Assembly: GCA_963709395.1 (NCBI GenBank)
Contig: CAVPWP010000002.1
Span: 60,549 to 124,548 of the forward strand
Direction of reading: 5' to 3'
Length of the DNA: 64,000 nucleotides
Origin: CAVPWP01 sp963709395
GTDB taxonomy: Bacteria > Pseudomonadota > Alphaproteobacteria > Rhodobacterales > Rhodobacteraceae
Part shown: positions 37,295-46,192 of the stretch, in pieces
Position numbering within the stretch: position 1 is the first letter of the stretch
How the letters are laid out: each line of letters begins with the position of its first letter
Made by a program: the position numbers and the translations under genes
Notes under the pieces: generated by a model
The model's input: only the letters and a program-made list of their open reading frames with translations
What the model was told of the DNA's origin: nothing
Databases searched by the model: none

Positions 37295-38233
37295 CCACGG
37301 CATCCGCTGCGTCGCCGGCCCCACGATGAGGTCCTTCATCAGGGGACGCAGCCGCGCCGCAACCCGCGCCGGCATGTCCTGAAGGACCTCGCGCCGCGCG
37401 GTCAGGGAGATCGTGCGCGTCAGGGGTGCGAAGGGCAGCGGGATCACGTCGGCCCGGTCACGGAACCGTCCCGCGCGCAGGAACCCCAGCGGCGTCAGGA
37501 TCGTCCAGCCCGCCCCTTCGGCCACCATCGCCATGATCGCGTGATAGCTGTCGAGTTCGAACCGGTGGCTGAGCGTCAGGTTCTGCCGCGACAGGTGCCC
37601 CGCGATCTGGCGGCCCATGTAGTGCCGCGCGGTATACTGGATCAGCGGCAGCGATTGCAGCGTGGCCAGCACATCCGCCCCTTCGCCCACCGCCCCCTTG
37701 GGCACGGCGGCGACGAAGGGTTCCTCGAACAGGGGGTGGACCTCGGCCCAATCGGCCGCCGGCCCCAGATCGGCGGCCACGATCACGTCGAGCGTGCGCG
37801 CCTCGAGCAGGTCGTAAAGCCGGTGGCTTGGCCCGGTTTCCAGCAAAAAGCGCGTGGTCGGCAGATCCTCGGCCATCCCGGTCAGCAGCGCCGGCGTCAC
37901 GTCCGCGTCGAAATCCTCGATCATGCCGAGGTTGAAGCGCGACAGCCGCGCCATGTCGCGCATGGCAAGCTCGGCCCGCGCCTCGGCGGCCTCGTTCAGG
38001 ATGGCCTGCGCGCGGTGGCGGAAAAGCTGGCCCGCCGGGGTGACCGTCAGCGGTCGCGCGCCCCGGTCCAGAAGCGTCGCGCCAAGGGCGGCCTCGAGAT
38101 TGGTGAGCTGCTGGCTGACCGAGGACGGGCTGACCCCCAGACGCCGCGCCGCGGCGGAGATCGAGCGTTCCTCGACCGCGGCCGCGAAGACCTCGATGCC
38201 CCACAGCGTGATCTTTCCGGGTGTATCGACCAT
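37268..38233 (-). CDS. LysR-family transcriptional regulator
   Basis: A 321-residue regulator. The helix-turn-helix is at about 15-60 (F-A-A-A-V-E-E-R-S-I-S-A-A-A-R-R-L, then S-S-V-S-Q-Q-L-T-N-L-E). The effector domain runs from about 95 to the end. The frame is open further upstream to 38563, but the ATG at 38233 gives the standard LysR N-terminus. It is divergent from the GFA-like gene and could control that gene and the aminotransferase after it, as LysR regulators often do. Effector unknown. Confidence 0.88.
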   Translation of the reverse strand: MVDTPGKITLWGIEVFAAAVEERSISAAARRLGVSPSSVSQQLTNLEAALGATLLDRGARPLTVTPAGQLFRHRAQAILNEAAEARAELAMRDMARLSRFNLGMIEDFDADVTPALLTGMAEDLPTTRFLLETGPSHRLYDLLEARTLDVIVAADLGPAADWAEVHPLFEEPFVAAVPKGAVGEGADVLATLQSLPLIQYTARHYMGRQIAGHLSRQNLTLSHRFELDSYHAIMAMVAEGAGWTILTPLGFLRAGRFRDRADVIPLPFAPLTRTISLTARREVLQDMPARVAARLRPLMKDLIVGPATQRMPWLGDSFRVL

Positions 38234-38323
38234 CGCGCGCCTCCGCGGCCACGCTAGTCCTATTGACCCGCACGGGCAACGCCGACCAGACTGCATGCGA
38301 CCATCGGGTGACGCGGATATTCC

Positions 38324-38760
38324 ATGACCCAGACCCACGGACGGTGCCTGTGCGGCGCGGTGCGTTTCGCCTTCGACCCCAAGGGCGTCGTCGACGCCTC
38401 GCACTGCCATTGCGAAAGCTGCCGGCGCGCCTGTTCGGCGCCGATGACCATCGACCCTGTCGATCCGCGACACGGCCTGGCGCTGGGTCGGCGACGCGCC
38501 GAAGGAATACCACTCGTCACCCGGCGTTGTCCGGATGTTCTGCGGCACCTGCGGGTCGCCCATGGGCTACCGGTCCGACCGGTGGCCGGGCGAAACCGGA
38601 TTTCTATGCCGCGTCGCTCGAGGATCCCGCGGCCTACGCGCCGGAATGCCATACATTCTGGCGCGAGAAACTGCCCTGGCTCAAGCTGAACGACAGCCTG
38701 CCGCGGCATTCCGGCGATGCCGGCACGTCACCGATTGCCGCCGACCGAAAGCGGCGATAG
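38324..38760 (+). pseudogene. GFA-family (CENP-V/Mss4-fold) zinc protein, doubly frameshifted
   Basis: The repaired protein is 144 residues, as expected for the glutathione-dependent formaldehyde-activating family. Zinc ligands come from C-L-C-G-A-V near residue 8, C-H-C-E-S-C-R near 28 and F-C-G-T-C-G-S-P near 82. Extra bases lie at about 38455-38458 (after M-T-I-D) and 38600-38603 (between G-E-T and D-F-Y-A-A-S). It lies between the LysR gene and the aminotransferase. GFA enzymes named for formaldehyde mostly have unknown substrates. Confidence 0.82.
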
Positions 38761-38796
38761 CCTGCACGGCGACACCCGACAAGGAGCGAGACGAAC

Positions 38797-40183
38797 ATGC
38801 CCGATACCGCGGTCAACAGCTGGGAAGCGCGCGCCGATCAGTATTCCTTCTACGGCTTCACCGATCTGCCGACGATCCATCAGCGCGGCCCGGTGGTCCT
38901 GACCCATGGCCAGGGCCCCTATGTCGATCGACGTGCACGGACGGCGCTACCTCGACGCGAACTCGGGCCTCTGGAACATGGTCGCGGGCTTCGATCACCC
39001 CGGCATGGCCGCCGCCGCCAAGGCGCAATACGACCGCTTTCCCGGGCTACCACGCCTTTTTCGGGCGGATGGCCGACACCACCGTGATGCTGTCGGAGAA
39101 GCTGATCGAGGTCTCGCCCTTCGAGCGCGGCAAGGTGTTCTACACCAACTCGGGGTCCGAGGCGAACGACACGCTGGTCAAGATGATGTGGTTCCTCGGC
39201 GGCGCCGAGGGCACGCCCCAGCGGCGCAAGATCCTGACCCGCAAGAACGGCTATCATGGCGTCACCGTGGTCTCGGCCTCGATGACGGGCAAGCCCTACA
39301 ACTCGGTCTTCGGCCTGCCGCTGCCGGGCTTCTTGCACCTGACCTGCCCGCATTACTGGCGCGAGGGACAGGAGGGCGAGACCGAGGCCGCAGTTCACCG
39401 CGCGGATGGCGCGCGAGCTTGAAGAGCTGATCGACCGCGAAGGCGCGGACACCATCGCCGCCTTCGTGGCCGAGCCCGTGATGGGTGCCGGCGGGGTGAT
39501 CCCGCCATCCGAGGGCTATTTCCAGGCGATCCAGCCGATCCTCAAGAAGCACGGCATCCCGCTGGTCGCCGACGAGGTGATCTGCGGATTCGGCCGCACC
39601 GGCGAGGTCTGGGGCTGCCAGACCTACGGTTTCATGCCCGACGCCATCATCTCGTCGAAGATCCTGACGGCGGGCTATTTCCCGATGGGGGCGGTGATCC
39701 TTGGCCCCGAGCTTTCGGACCGGCTTCAGGCCGCCTCCGAGGCGATCGAGGAGTTTCCGCATGGCTTCACCGCCTCCGGGCCACCCGGTCGGGTCGGCCA
39801 TCGCGCTGAAGGCGATCGACCTGATCCTGAACGGCGACGACACGCACGGGCCGCTGATCGACAACGTCCGCACGCTGACACCCAAGTTCGAGGCCGGCCT
39901 GCGTTATCTGGCCGAGAACCCGAACATCGGCGAGGCGCGGGGCAAGGGCCTGATGGGCGCGCTGGAAGCGGTGGCCGACAAGGCGACCAAGACGCCCTTC
40001 GACGGCAGCCTGTCGGTGAGCGAACGCATCGCCAACACCTGCACCGACCACGGGCTGATCTGCCGCCCGCTGGGCCAGGCCATCGTGCTCTGCCCGCCCT
40101 TCATCATGACGCCGGCGCAGATGGACGAGATGTTCGAAAAGCTGGAAGCGGCGCTGAAGAAGGTGTTCGCCGAGGTCGCCTGA
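38797..40183 (+). pseudogene. Class III aminotransferase (putrescine/omega-amino-acid type), four frameshifts
   Basis: The repaired protein is 460 residues and resembles SpuC/putrescine-pyruvate aminotransferases. F-Y-T-N-S-G-S-E-A-N-D-T binds phosphate; L-V-A-D-E-V-I-C-G-F-G-R-T-G holds the PLP-ring Asp; Lys287 in S-S-K-I-L-T-A-G-Y forms the Schiff base. One extra base each occurs at about 38925, 39044-39047, 39390 and 39778-39781, yet every segment joins smoothly in sequence. Together with the glutamylation operon upstream this gives two routes for removing amino groups from amines. Likely a sound gene with assembly errors. Confidence 0.88.
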
Positions 40184-40202
40184 GCGCACATCCGGGCGCT
40201 CT

Positions 40203-40255
40203 GCCCCCGTTGCCCGCCAGAACGGGGGCTCTGCCCCCGGACCCCCGGGATATTT
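40203..40255 (+). repeat. Dispersed intergenic GC palindrome, copy with ATATTT tail
   Basis: GCCCCCGTT (40203-40211) pairs with AACGGGGGC (40221-40229), which can alternatively pair onward with GCCCCC (40233-40238). The unit GGGGGC-TCT-GCCCCCGG, then CCCCCGGGATATTT, recurs in inverted form at 56191-56221 with small changes. It lies between the convergent aminotransferase and phaR genes and probably ends transcription of one or both. Confidence 0.5.
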
Positions 40256-40283
40256 ACGGGTCGATGGAAGCCGAAGCGCGGCG

Positions 40284-40865
40284 CTACTTGCCGCCCATCT
40301 TCGACAGTTGCGCCTGAAGATCCGACAGTTGCTTGCGAATCTCGTTCAGCTCGTCGGTCTTGGGCTCGTCCTCGGCCGGATCTTCATGGCCGGGGCCTGA
40401 CCAGTTGGCCATGCCCCCGGTCATCGCCTTCATGAACGCCTCCTGCTGGGCGCGCATCGCGTCGAAGGCGGGGATGGCCGGCATGCCGGCGATGGGCTTG
40501 GCGAGATTCTCCATCATCTTGGTCTGCCCGTCGCGCAGCATCTCGAAGCTCATGGCGAGGAACTGAGGAACGACCGACTGCGCCTGCGTGGTGTAGCTGC
40601 GCACGAGGTCTGTCAGCACCTCGAGCGGCAGGACATTCTCACCCCGGCTTTCATGCTCGGCGATGATCTGAAGAAGATATTGCCGCGTCAGATCGTCACC
40701 GGACTTCAGGTCGATGATCTGGACCTCGCGACCGTCGCGGATGAAGCGGGCGATATCCTCGAGCGTGACGTAGTCGCTCGTCTCGGTGTTGTAGAGGCGC
40801 CGGCTGGCGTAGCGCTTTATCAGAAGCGGGGTCTGGGTGTCCGACTTCTTTTGAGGGTCCGGCAA
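40284..40865 (-). CDS. phaR: Polyhydroxyalkanoate synthesis repressor PhaR
   Basis: A 193-residue DNA- and PHA-binding repressor that shuts off phasin (and often synthase) genes until polymer granules titrate it. The PHB/PHA accumulation regulator domain is at the start (I-K-R-Y-A-S-R-R-L-Y-N-T-E, then Y-V-T-L-E-D-I-A). The C-terminal part is amphipathic with a final coiled segment (L-N-E-I-R-K-Q-L-S-D-L-Q-A-Q-L). A TTG start at 40865 is chosen: AAAGGAAG stands 6 bases upstream, whereas the longer TTG at 40895 has none. It lies downstream of phaP on the same strand, after a terminator. Confidence 0.93.
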   Translation of the reverse strand: MPDPQKKSDTQTPLLIKRYASRRLYNTETSDYVTLEDIARFIRDGREVQIIDLKSGDDLTRQYLLQIIAEHESRGENVLPLEVLTDLVRSYTTQAQSVVPQFLAMSFEMLRDGQTKMMENLAKPIAGMPAIPAFDAMRAQQEAFMKAMTGGMANWSGPGHEDPAEDEPKTDELNEIRKQLSDLQAQLSKMGGK

Positions 40866-40910
40866 ATCCGTCTTCCTTTCGTCGCGGTGCAGCAAATCCT
40901 ACGCGCGGGT

Positions 40911-40947
40911 TCGACAAAAAGAAAGGGCGGGCTTCGAGAGCCCGCCC
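40911..40947 (-). terminator. Rho-independent terminator of phaP
   Basis: On the - strand GGGCGGGCT and AGCCCGCCC form a perfect 9-base stem (40939-40947 and 40925-40933) with a 5-base loop, followed by TTTCTTTTT. It lies directly after the phaP stop at 41006 and before phaR, so the abundant phasin transcript can be separated from the repressor transcript. Confidence 0.9.
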
Positions 40948-41005
40948 AGTAACGATGCCAACAGGGAGGAGGTCGGCAATCGCAATCTCAGTCCGACAGC
41001 CGGCC

Positions 41006-41455
41006 TTACTTGGCGGCGGCGGTCGCTTTTTTCGCAACGGCGGTCATTTCGGCGCCAGCCTTCTTGGCGGCGGCGGTCATGTCCTCGCTCATGTCCTTGC
41101 CGGCGGCGAGCATCAGCTCGACCGTTTCCATCTGGACCTTCTTGGCGACTTCGGCGAAGGCGGCCACGTTCTCGGCAGCCATTTCAGCCTGAGCCGAGGC
41201 GAAATCGGTCATCGCCTTGCTGTAGTCGGCCGGCTCGTCCTTGACGGCGGTCACGCCGGACAGCTTGGTCAGGGTGTCCTTCGTCCACTTGGCGGAAATC
41301 TCGGTCGACTTCTCGGCGGCTTCGAACGCCACTTTCGACATCTTGTCGGCCAGCGCGGCCTGCGTCTTGAACGCGTCCTGCATGGCGGTCATGTCGACGG
41401 GGAATGCGCCCATCATGTCTTTCATCATCTTGGTGTAGTCTTGGGTCTTGGCCAT
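41006..41455 (-). CDS. phaP: Phasin
   Basis: A 149-residue granule-coat protein that covers polyhydroxyalkanoate inclusions. It is almost wholly helical and rich in Ala, Lys and Glu/Met (for example F-K-T-Q-A-A-L-A-D-K-M-S-K-V-A-F), ending in an Ala/Lys tail (A-T-A-A-A-K), as phasins commonly do. It is flanked by phaC upstream and phaR downstream, the usual order in Rhodobacteraceae, and has a terminator behind it and a probable PhaR operator in front. Confidence 0.92.
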   Translation of the reverse strand: MAKTQDYTKMMKDMMGAFPVDMTAMQDAFKTQAALADKMSKVAFEAAEKSTEISAKWTKDTLTKLSGVTAVKDEPADYSKAMTDFASAQAEMAAENVAAFAEVAKKVQMETVELMLAAGKDMSEDMTAAAKKAGAEMTAVAKKATAAAK

Positions 41456-41519
41456 TTTGTTTGCTCCACGAGTTTGCGGGACAGACCCGCTTCTTGTCTC
41501 TGGGAGCTATATGCCTGCC

Positions 41520-41560
41520 GCAGCGCAGCATTTCAAGAGGGAAAATGCTGCGCTGCAGCA
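41520..41560. promoter_or_regulatory. Probable PhaR operator before phaP
   Basis: CTGC-GCT-GCAG at 41548-41558 fits the CTGC-N3-4-GCAG form reported for PhaR sites in Paracoccus and Rhodobacter. It extends to the 15-base TGCTGC-GCT-GCAGCA. A 14-base inverted repeat (GCAGCGCAGCATTT at 41520-41533, its complement at 41543-41556) overlaps it, so there are two related half-site sets in the 139-base phaC-phaP gap. Confidence 0.7.
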
Positions 41561-41594
41561 AAAAAACTCGCGGGCGCTACCGAGAGTGCCGGAG

Positions 41595-43403
41595 TCAGGT
41601 CCCGGGAACCTCGGTCACGTAGGGTCCGGGCGCATCGGCAAGGGCGGGATGGGACGCATCCCCGGGCTGGCGCGCCGGGACCTGCTTGCCCGATTTCGCC
41701 GCCAGCCATTCGCCCCAGCGCGGCCACCACGAGCCTTCGTGGAACTGCGCCGCCGCGCGCCAGGCATCGTGGTCGAGGCTCAGGTCATCATGGGTGTAGT
41801 GGCCATATTTCTTCTTCGACGGCGGATTGACGATCCCGGCGATATGCCCGGATTCCGACAGGATGAAGGTCTTGTCCTTCGATCCCATCTGCCGGACGCC
41901 GTCATAGCTCGATTTCCAGGCGGCGATGTGGTCGGTCTCGCAGGCGATGGCGCAAAGCGGCACGTCGACCTCCGAGATTTGCAGGGTCTCGCCGCAAAAC
42001 TCGACGCCCTCGGGGCTGGCGAAGCGGTTGGCCTGGCAGAGCCGGCGCAGATATTCCACCGCCATCCGGGCCGGCAGGTTGGTGCCGTCACCGTTCCAGT
42101 AGAGCAGGTCGAAGGCCGGCGGCGCCTCGCCCAGCATGTAGCTGCGGATCGCCGGCGTGTAGATCAGGTCGTTCGACCGCAGGTAGCTGAAGGTCCGGCT
42201 CATGAAGAAGGACGACAGGATGCCGCTGCCATGCACCTCGCGTTCGATCCCGTCGACGAAATCGTCGTCGAGGAACACGCCCACCTCGCCCTGGTCGGCG
42301 AAGTCGGTGAGCGTGGTGAAGAACGTGGCCGATTTCACCGACCGGTCCTTGCGCTTTTTCATCAGCGCCAGCGTCAGCGACAGGGTGGTTCCCGCGATGC
42401 AGTAGCCGACGACGTTGATCTTCGGCTCGTTCGTGATCGCCTTCACCTCGGCGATGGCTGAGAGGAACCCCTCCTCGATGTAGTCGTCCATGCCGACGTC
42501 ACGGTAGCTTGCGTCCGGGTTCTTCCAGCTGACCACGAACAGGGTGAAGCCCTGGTCGACGATCCATCGGATCAGGCTGTTCTGGGCCTTGAGGTCGAGG
42601 ATGTAGAACTTGTTGATCCAGGGCGGAAAGATCAGAAGCGGCGTCTTGTGGACCGTTTCGGTGCGCGGCGCGTACTGGATCAGTTCGAACATGCGGTTGC
42701 GGAAGACGACCTTGCCCTCGGTGGTGGCGATGTTGCCGCCGACCTGAAAGGCATCCTTGTCGGCCAGCGTCACCAGAAGGTCGCCGTCGTTCGCCTCGAT
42801 GTCGCGCACGAGGTTCTGGAGCCCGCGCACCAGGCTTTCGCCCTCGGTCTCGACCGCCTTTGCCAGCGCCTCGGGGTTGGTGCCCAGAAAATTCGCGGGG
42901 CTGAACATGTCGATCAGCTGGCGGCTGAAATACTCGACCCGCTTGCGGTCCTTTTCGTCGAGCCCTTCGAGATCGGCCACAGCGTTCGCCACGGCCTCGG
43001 ACGAAAAGAGATACTGCTGCTTGATGTAGTTGAAATAGGGATGGGTCTGCCAAAGCGGGTTGGCGAACCGGCGATCCTCGGGGCTGTGGTCCTCGGGCGC
43101 CTCGAGCCTGCCCTGCGCCAGCGTGTGCTGCGCCTCGACCGCGTGCTTGAGCGCCTTTCCCCAGTACCCGATCTGATGTTCGAGCATTTTCGACGGGTTG
43201 GCCATCATCTCGGCCATATAGGCCGCCGCGGCCTTCATCATGAGGTCGTGGCTCGGGCCCTGCAGACTGGGATCGACATGCTTTTTATGCGCGATCGCCG
43301 CGACCAGCCGCTGCGACAATTCCTCGATTCGGGCCAGATTTTCGCTCAGACGGTCCGCTTCGCCGGTGTCCAGATCGGTCTTGTCCGTTTCTCCAGTTGT
43401 CAT
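41595..43403 (-). CDS. phaC: Class I polyhydroxyalkanoate synthase
   Basis: Polymerises hydroxyacyl-CoA (chiefly 3-hydroxybutyryl-CoA) into PHA in the cytoplasm. The 602-residue protein has the class I length. The lipase-like box G-Y-C-I-A-G-T carries the nucleophile Cys335; the catalytic Asp is in C-E-T-D-H-I-A and the His in S-G-H-I-A-G-I. P-P-W-I-N-K-F-Y-I-L-D-L is a hallmark of the family. The start at 43403 follows GAAGGGA; a longer frame to 43499 overlaps the phaZ promoter region. It is divergent from phaZ. Confidence 0.95.
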   Translation of the reverse strand: MTTGETDKTDLDTGEADRLSENLARIEELSQRLVAAIAHKKHVDPSLQGPSHDLMMKAAAAYMAEMMANPSKMLEHQIGYWGKALKHAVEAQHTLAQGRLEAPEDHSPEDRRFANPLWQTHPYFNYIKQQYLFSSEAVANAVADLEGLDEKDRKRVEYFSRQLIDMFSPANFLGTNPEALAKAVETEGESLVRGLQNLVRDIEANDGDLLVTLADKDAFQVGGNIATTEGKVVFRNRMFELIQYAPRTETVHKTPLLIFPPWINKFYILDLKAQNSLIRWIVDQGFTLFVVSWKNPDASYRDVGMDDYIEEGFLSAIAEVKAITNEPKINVVGYCIAGTTLSLTLALMKKRKDRSVKSATFFTTLTDFADQGEVGVFLDDDFVDGIEREVHGSGILSSFFMSRTFSYLRSNDLIYTPAIRSYMLGEAPPAFDLLYWNGDGTNLPARMAVEYLRRLCQANRFASPEGVEFCGETLQISEVDVPLCAIACETDHIAAWKSSYDGVRQMGSKDKTFILSESGHIAGIVNPPSKKKYGHYTHDDLSLDHDAWRAAAQFHEGSWWPRWGEWLAAKSGKQVPARQPGDASHPALADAPGPYVTEVPGT

Positions 43404-43522
43404 ACGGTCCCTTCCGGCATACTTTGCGCCCGCAGCATCGCGAGGTGTTGCGGGTAGTTTACCGTGGCGTCTTCCGGGGGGCAAAGCCACATTTTGCACC
43501 GGTCGGCCCGGGAAGGAGTTCC

Positions 43523-44800
43523 ATGCGCTACATGCTTACCTACGACTTCATGGAGTCGATGCGCAACACCAACCAGTGGCTCGGCGCAACGGCCAAGGCG
43601 ATGTCGTCCTATCCCGCAACCGGCCTCGTGCCGCATCCGATGTTCAAGATGATGCGGGCCTGGGGCGAGGTCACCGAACGCGCCTTCGAACGGATGGTCG
43701 CCAAACCCGACTGGAACGTGTCGATCGTGGTCGGCGAGGACGGGCGCGACCACATGGTGTCGGTCGAGCCCGAGGTGACGCGCCCCTTCGGCGATCTTGT
43801 CCGGTTCCGCGTGACGGGACGTCCCGAAAAGCCGCGCCGCGTTCTTCTGGTCGCGCCGATGTCGGGGCATTACGCGACGCTTCTGCGCTCGACCGTGAAA
43901 AGCCTTCTCGTGGATTGCGAGGTCTGGGTGACCGACTGGCACAACGCCCGCGACATCCCGGTCAGCGAAGGCAAGTTCGATATCGAGGATTACACCCTCT
44001 ACCTGATGGAATTCCTGCGCCACATGGGCCCCGACACCCATGTCATCGCGATCTGCCAGCCCGCCCCGCTGGCGCTGGCCGCCACCGCCTATCTGGCCGA
44101 GCTGGAGCCCGACGCCCAGCCGCGCACGCTGACGCTGATCGGCGGACCGATCGACCCCGATGCCGCCCCCACCGATGTCACCGACTTCGGCCGCCGCGTG
44201 ACCATGGGGCAACTCGAGCACCTGGCATTGCAGCGTGTGGGCTTCAACCATCGCGGCGTCGGGCGGCTGGTCTATCCGGGCCTGGCGCAGCTGACGTCCT
44301 TCGTGTCGATGAACGCCGAGACGCATTCGCGGGCCTTCTCCGAACAGATCATGCGCGTCGCCAAGGGCGAGGCCTCGGAGAACGACAAGCACAACAAGTT
44401 CTACGACGAGTACCTCGCCGTGATGGACATGACCGCCGAATTCTATCTCTCGACGGTCGAACGCATCTTCAAGGACCGCGAGATCGCGCGGAACGATTTC
44501 GTCGTCGCGGGACACAAGGTCGACATCGGCAAGATCACCTCGGTCGCCGTGAAAGTCGTCGAGGGCGAAAAGGACGACATCTCTGCCCCCGGACAGTGCC
44601 TGGCCGCGCTGGACCTCTGCACCGGCCTGCCGGACAGCAAGAAGGCCTTCCACCGCGAACCGGGTGCCGGCCATTACGGCATCTTCGCGGGCCGCAGCTG
44701 GCGCAACAACATCCGCCCGCTCGTGCTCAACTTCATCGACGCCAATGCGGGTGGGGCGGAGGACGGGAAAAAGGGCGCGACCATCCACGCGCTGGGATGA
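43523..44800 (+). CDS. phaZ: Intracellular polyhydroxyalkanoate depolymerase
   Basis: Breaks down stored PHB in the cytoplasm. The 425-residue protein has the intracellular PhaZ pattern with a Cys nucleophile (Cys178 in V-I-A-I-C-Q-P-A-P) in place of the usual Ser. The start M-R-Y-M-L-T-Y-D-F-M-E and the end region G-A-G-H-Y-G-I-F-A-G-R-S-W are typical. GGAAGGAG stands 4 bases before the ATG. It is transcribed divergently from phaC with 119 bases between; I see no exact CTGC-N3-4-GCAG site in that gap. Confidence 0.93.
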   Translation: MRYMLTYDFMESMRNTNQWLGATAKAMSSYPATGLVPHPMFKMMRAWGEVTERAFERMVAKPDWNVSIVVGEDGRDHMVSVEPEVTRPFGDLVRFRVTGRPEKPRRVLLVAPMSGHYATLLRSTVKSLLVDCEVWVTDWHNARDIPVSEGKFDIEDYTLYLMEFLRHMGPDTHVIAICQPAPLALAATAYLAELEPDAQPRTLTLIGGPIDPDAAPTDVTDFGRRVTMGQLEHLALQRVGFNHRGVGRLVYPGLAQLTSFVSMNAETHSRAFSEQIMRVAKGEASENDKHNKFYDEYLAVMDMTAEFYLSTVERIFKDREIARNDFVVAGHKVDIGKITSVAVKVVEGEKDDISAPGQCLAALDLCTGLPDSKKAFHREPGAGHYGIFAGRSWRNNIRPLVLNFIDANAGGAEDGKKGATIHALG

Positions 44801-44826
44801 TCCGCCGGCCCTGACCTGCGATCGCG

Positions 44827-46089
44827 CTAGCGCTCAGGCGGGGTCCATTCCTCGGGTGGGACCCCGCGGCGCCGGAGGCGCAGCGCAAGGCCAAGCGCCA
44901 CGCCGACACCGATCGCCACCGTGAGGTCGGCCAGCACCGTCAGCAGCAGCGTCAGGACCAGCAGCACCTGATCGGACCGTCGCTCGGACAGGTAGCCGCG
45001 CCATTTGTGCGGCTCGCTCATGTTCCAGGCGGTCAGGATCAGGAGCGCGGCAAGCGCCGGCATCGCCAGATAGCCCGTCAGCGGCCCCGCCACCATGACC
45101 ATCGCCAGAATCGCCAGTGCATGCACGATGCCCGCCACCGGGCTGCGCGCTCCGGCGCGCACGTTCGTGGCGGTGCGCGCGATTGCCCCGGTCGCCGGCA
45201 GCCCGCCGAACAGCGCCGAGCCGATGTTGGCCGCGCCCTGCGCGAGAACCTCGGCGTTGGGGCGGTGCCGGTCACCGATCATGCGGTCCGCCACCATGGC
45301 CGACAGAAGCAATTCGACCCCGGCGAGGAACGCGATCACCAGCGCCGAGGGCAGAAGCTCGATCATCCGCGCGACCGAGATCTCGGGCAGCCGCGGCGCG
45401 GGCAGGCGTTCCGGCAGCGCCCCGAACCGGGAAAAGATCGTATCGACCGGCAGCGCCAGGACCACAACCGCCGCCGAGGTCAGCCCGACCGCCACGATCA
45501 GGCCCGGCAGCCGCGGGGCGGCGCGACGGAAGGCCACGATCAGGACCATGGTGACAAGACCCACCACAAGCGCCGCGGGGTTGATGTCGGCCCGAGCGGC
45601 CCAAAGCGCGGCGAGCTTGCCGAGGAACTCGGCCGGCACCTCGGCGCCGGACAGGCCGAACAGGTCCTCGATCTGGCTGGCGGCGATGATCACCGCGATC
45701 CCGATGGTGAAGCCGTTGATCACCGGCTCGGGCACATAGGCCACCAGGCGCCCGGCACGCAGGACGCCCGCGATGACAAGGATGACCCCCGCCATCAGCG
45801 TGGCCAGCACCAGCCCGTCATAGCCATAGGTGGCGATCACCCCGTAGACCACGACGATGAACGCCCCCGTCGGTCCGCCGATCTGCACCCGGCTTCCCCC
45901 CAGCAGCGAGATCAGGAAGCCCGCGACGACGGCGGTCACGAGCCCCGTCGCGGGGTCGGCGCCCGAGGCGATGGCAATGGCCAAGCTGAGCGGAAGCGCC
46001 ACCATCGCGACGGTCAGACCGGCCAGAACGTCGGCTGCAAAGTCCGACGGACGGTAGGTCGGAAGGGTGCTGAGGATCTTCGGTTGCAT
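44827..46089 (-). CDS. SulP-family anion transporter without STAS domain
   Basis: A 420-residue membrane protein of the sulfate permease family. V-A-L-P-L-S-L-A-I-A-I-A-S-G follows the first helix, G-P-T-G-A-F-I-V-V-V is the TM3 substrate motif, and G-G-L-P-A-T-G-A-I-A-R-T-A-T-N is the TM10 motif. The protein stops after the last helix, with only a short tail; the C-terminal cytoplasmic STAS domain of standard SulP proteins is absent. The substrate could be sulfate, bicarbonate or a carboxylate. The ATG at 46089 is preferred over 46125 because M-Q-P-K-I-L-S-T-L-P matches the usual N-terminus. Confidence 0.88.
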   Translation of the reverse strand: MQPKILSTLPTYRPSDFAADVLAGLTVAMVALPLSLAIAIASGADPATGLVTAVVAGFLISLLGGSRVQIGGPTGAFIVVVYGVIATYGYDGLVLATLMAGVILVIAGVLRAGRLVAYVPEPVINGFTIGIAVIIAASQIEDLFGLSGAEVPAEFLGKLAALWAARADINPAALVVGLVTMVLIVAFRRAAPRLPGLIVAVGLTSAAVVVLALPVDTIFSRFGALPERLPAPRLPEISVARMIELLPSALVIAFLAGVELLLSAMVADRMIGDRHRPNAEVLAQGAANIGSALFGGLPATGAIARTATNVRAGARSPVAGIVHALAILAMVMVAGPLTGYLAMPALAALLILTAWNMSEPHKWRGYLSERRSDQVLLVLTLLLTVLADLTVAIGVGVALGLALRLRRRGVPPEEWTPPER

Positions 46090-46192
46090 GGGTGTCGACG
46101 GACGCCGCCGGGAACATTCCATCAAGCGTTGAGGCGAATCGCCGGGCTTTGCAATGGCTTGTCTGTCGGCGTGCAGGCTGGTGCCCGCCGGT

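Noticed and set aside
41520..41556. 14-base inverted repeat as a terminator of phaC
   Set aside because: On the - strand the T run precedes the stem instead of following it, and the site fits a PhaR operator better.
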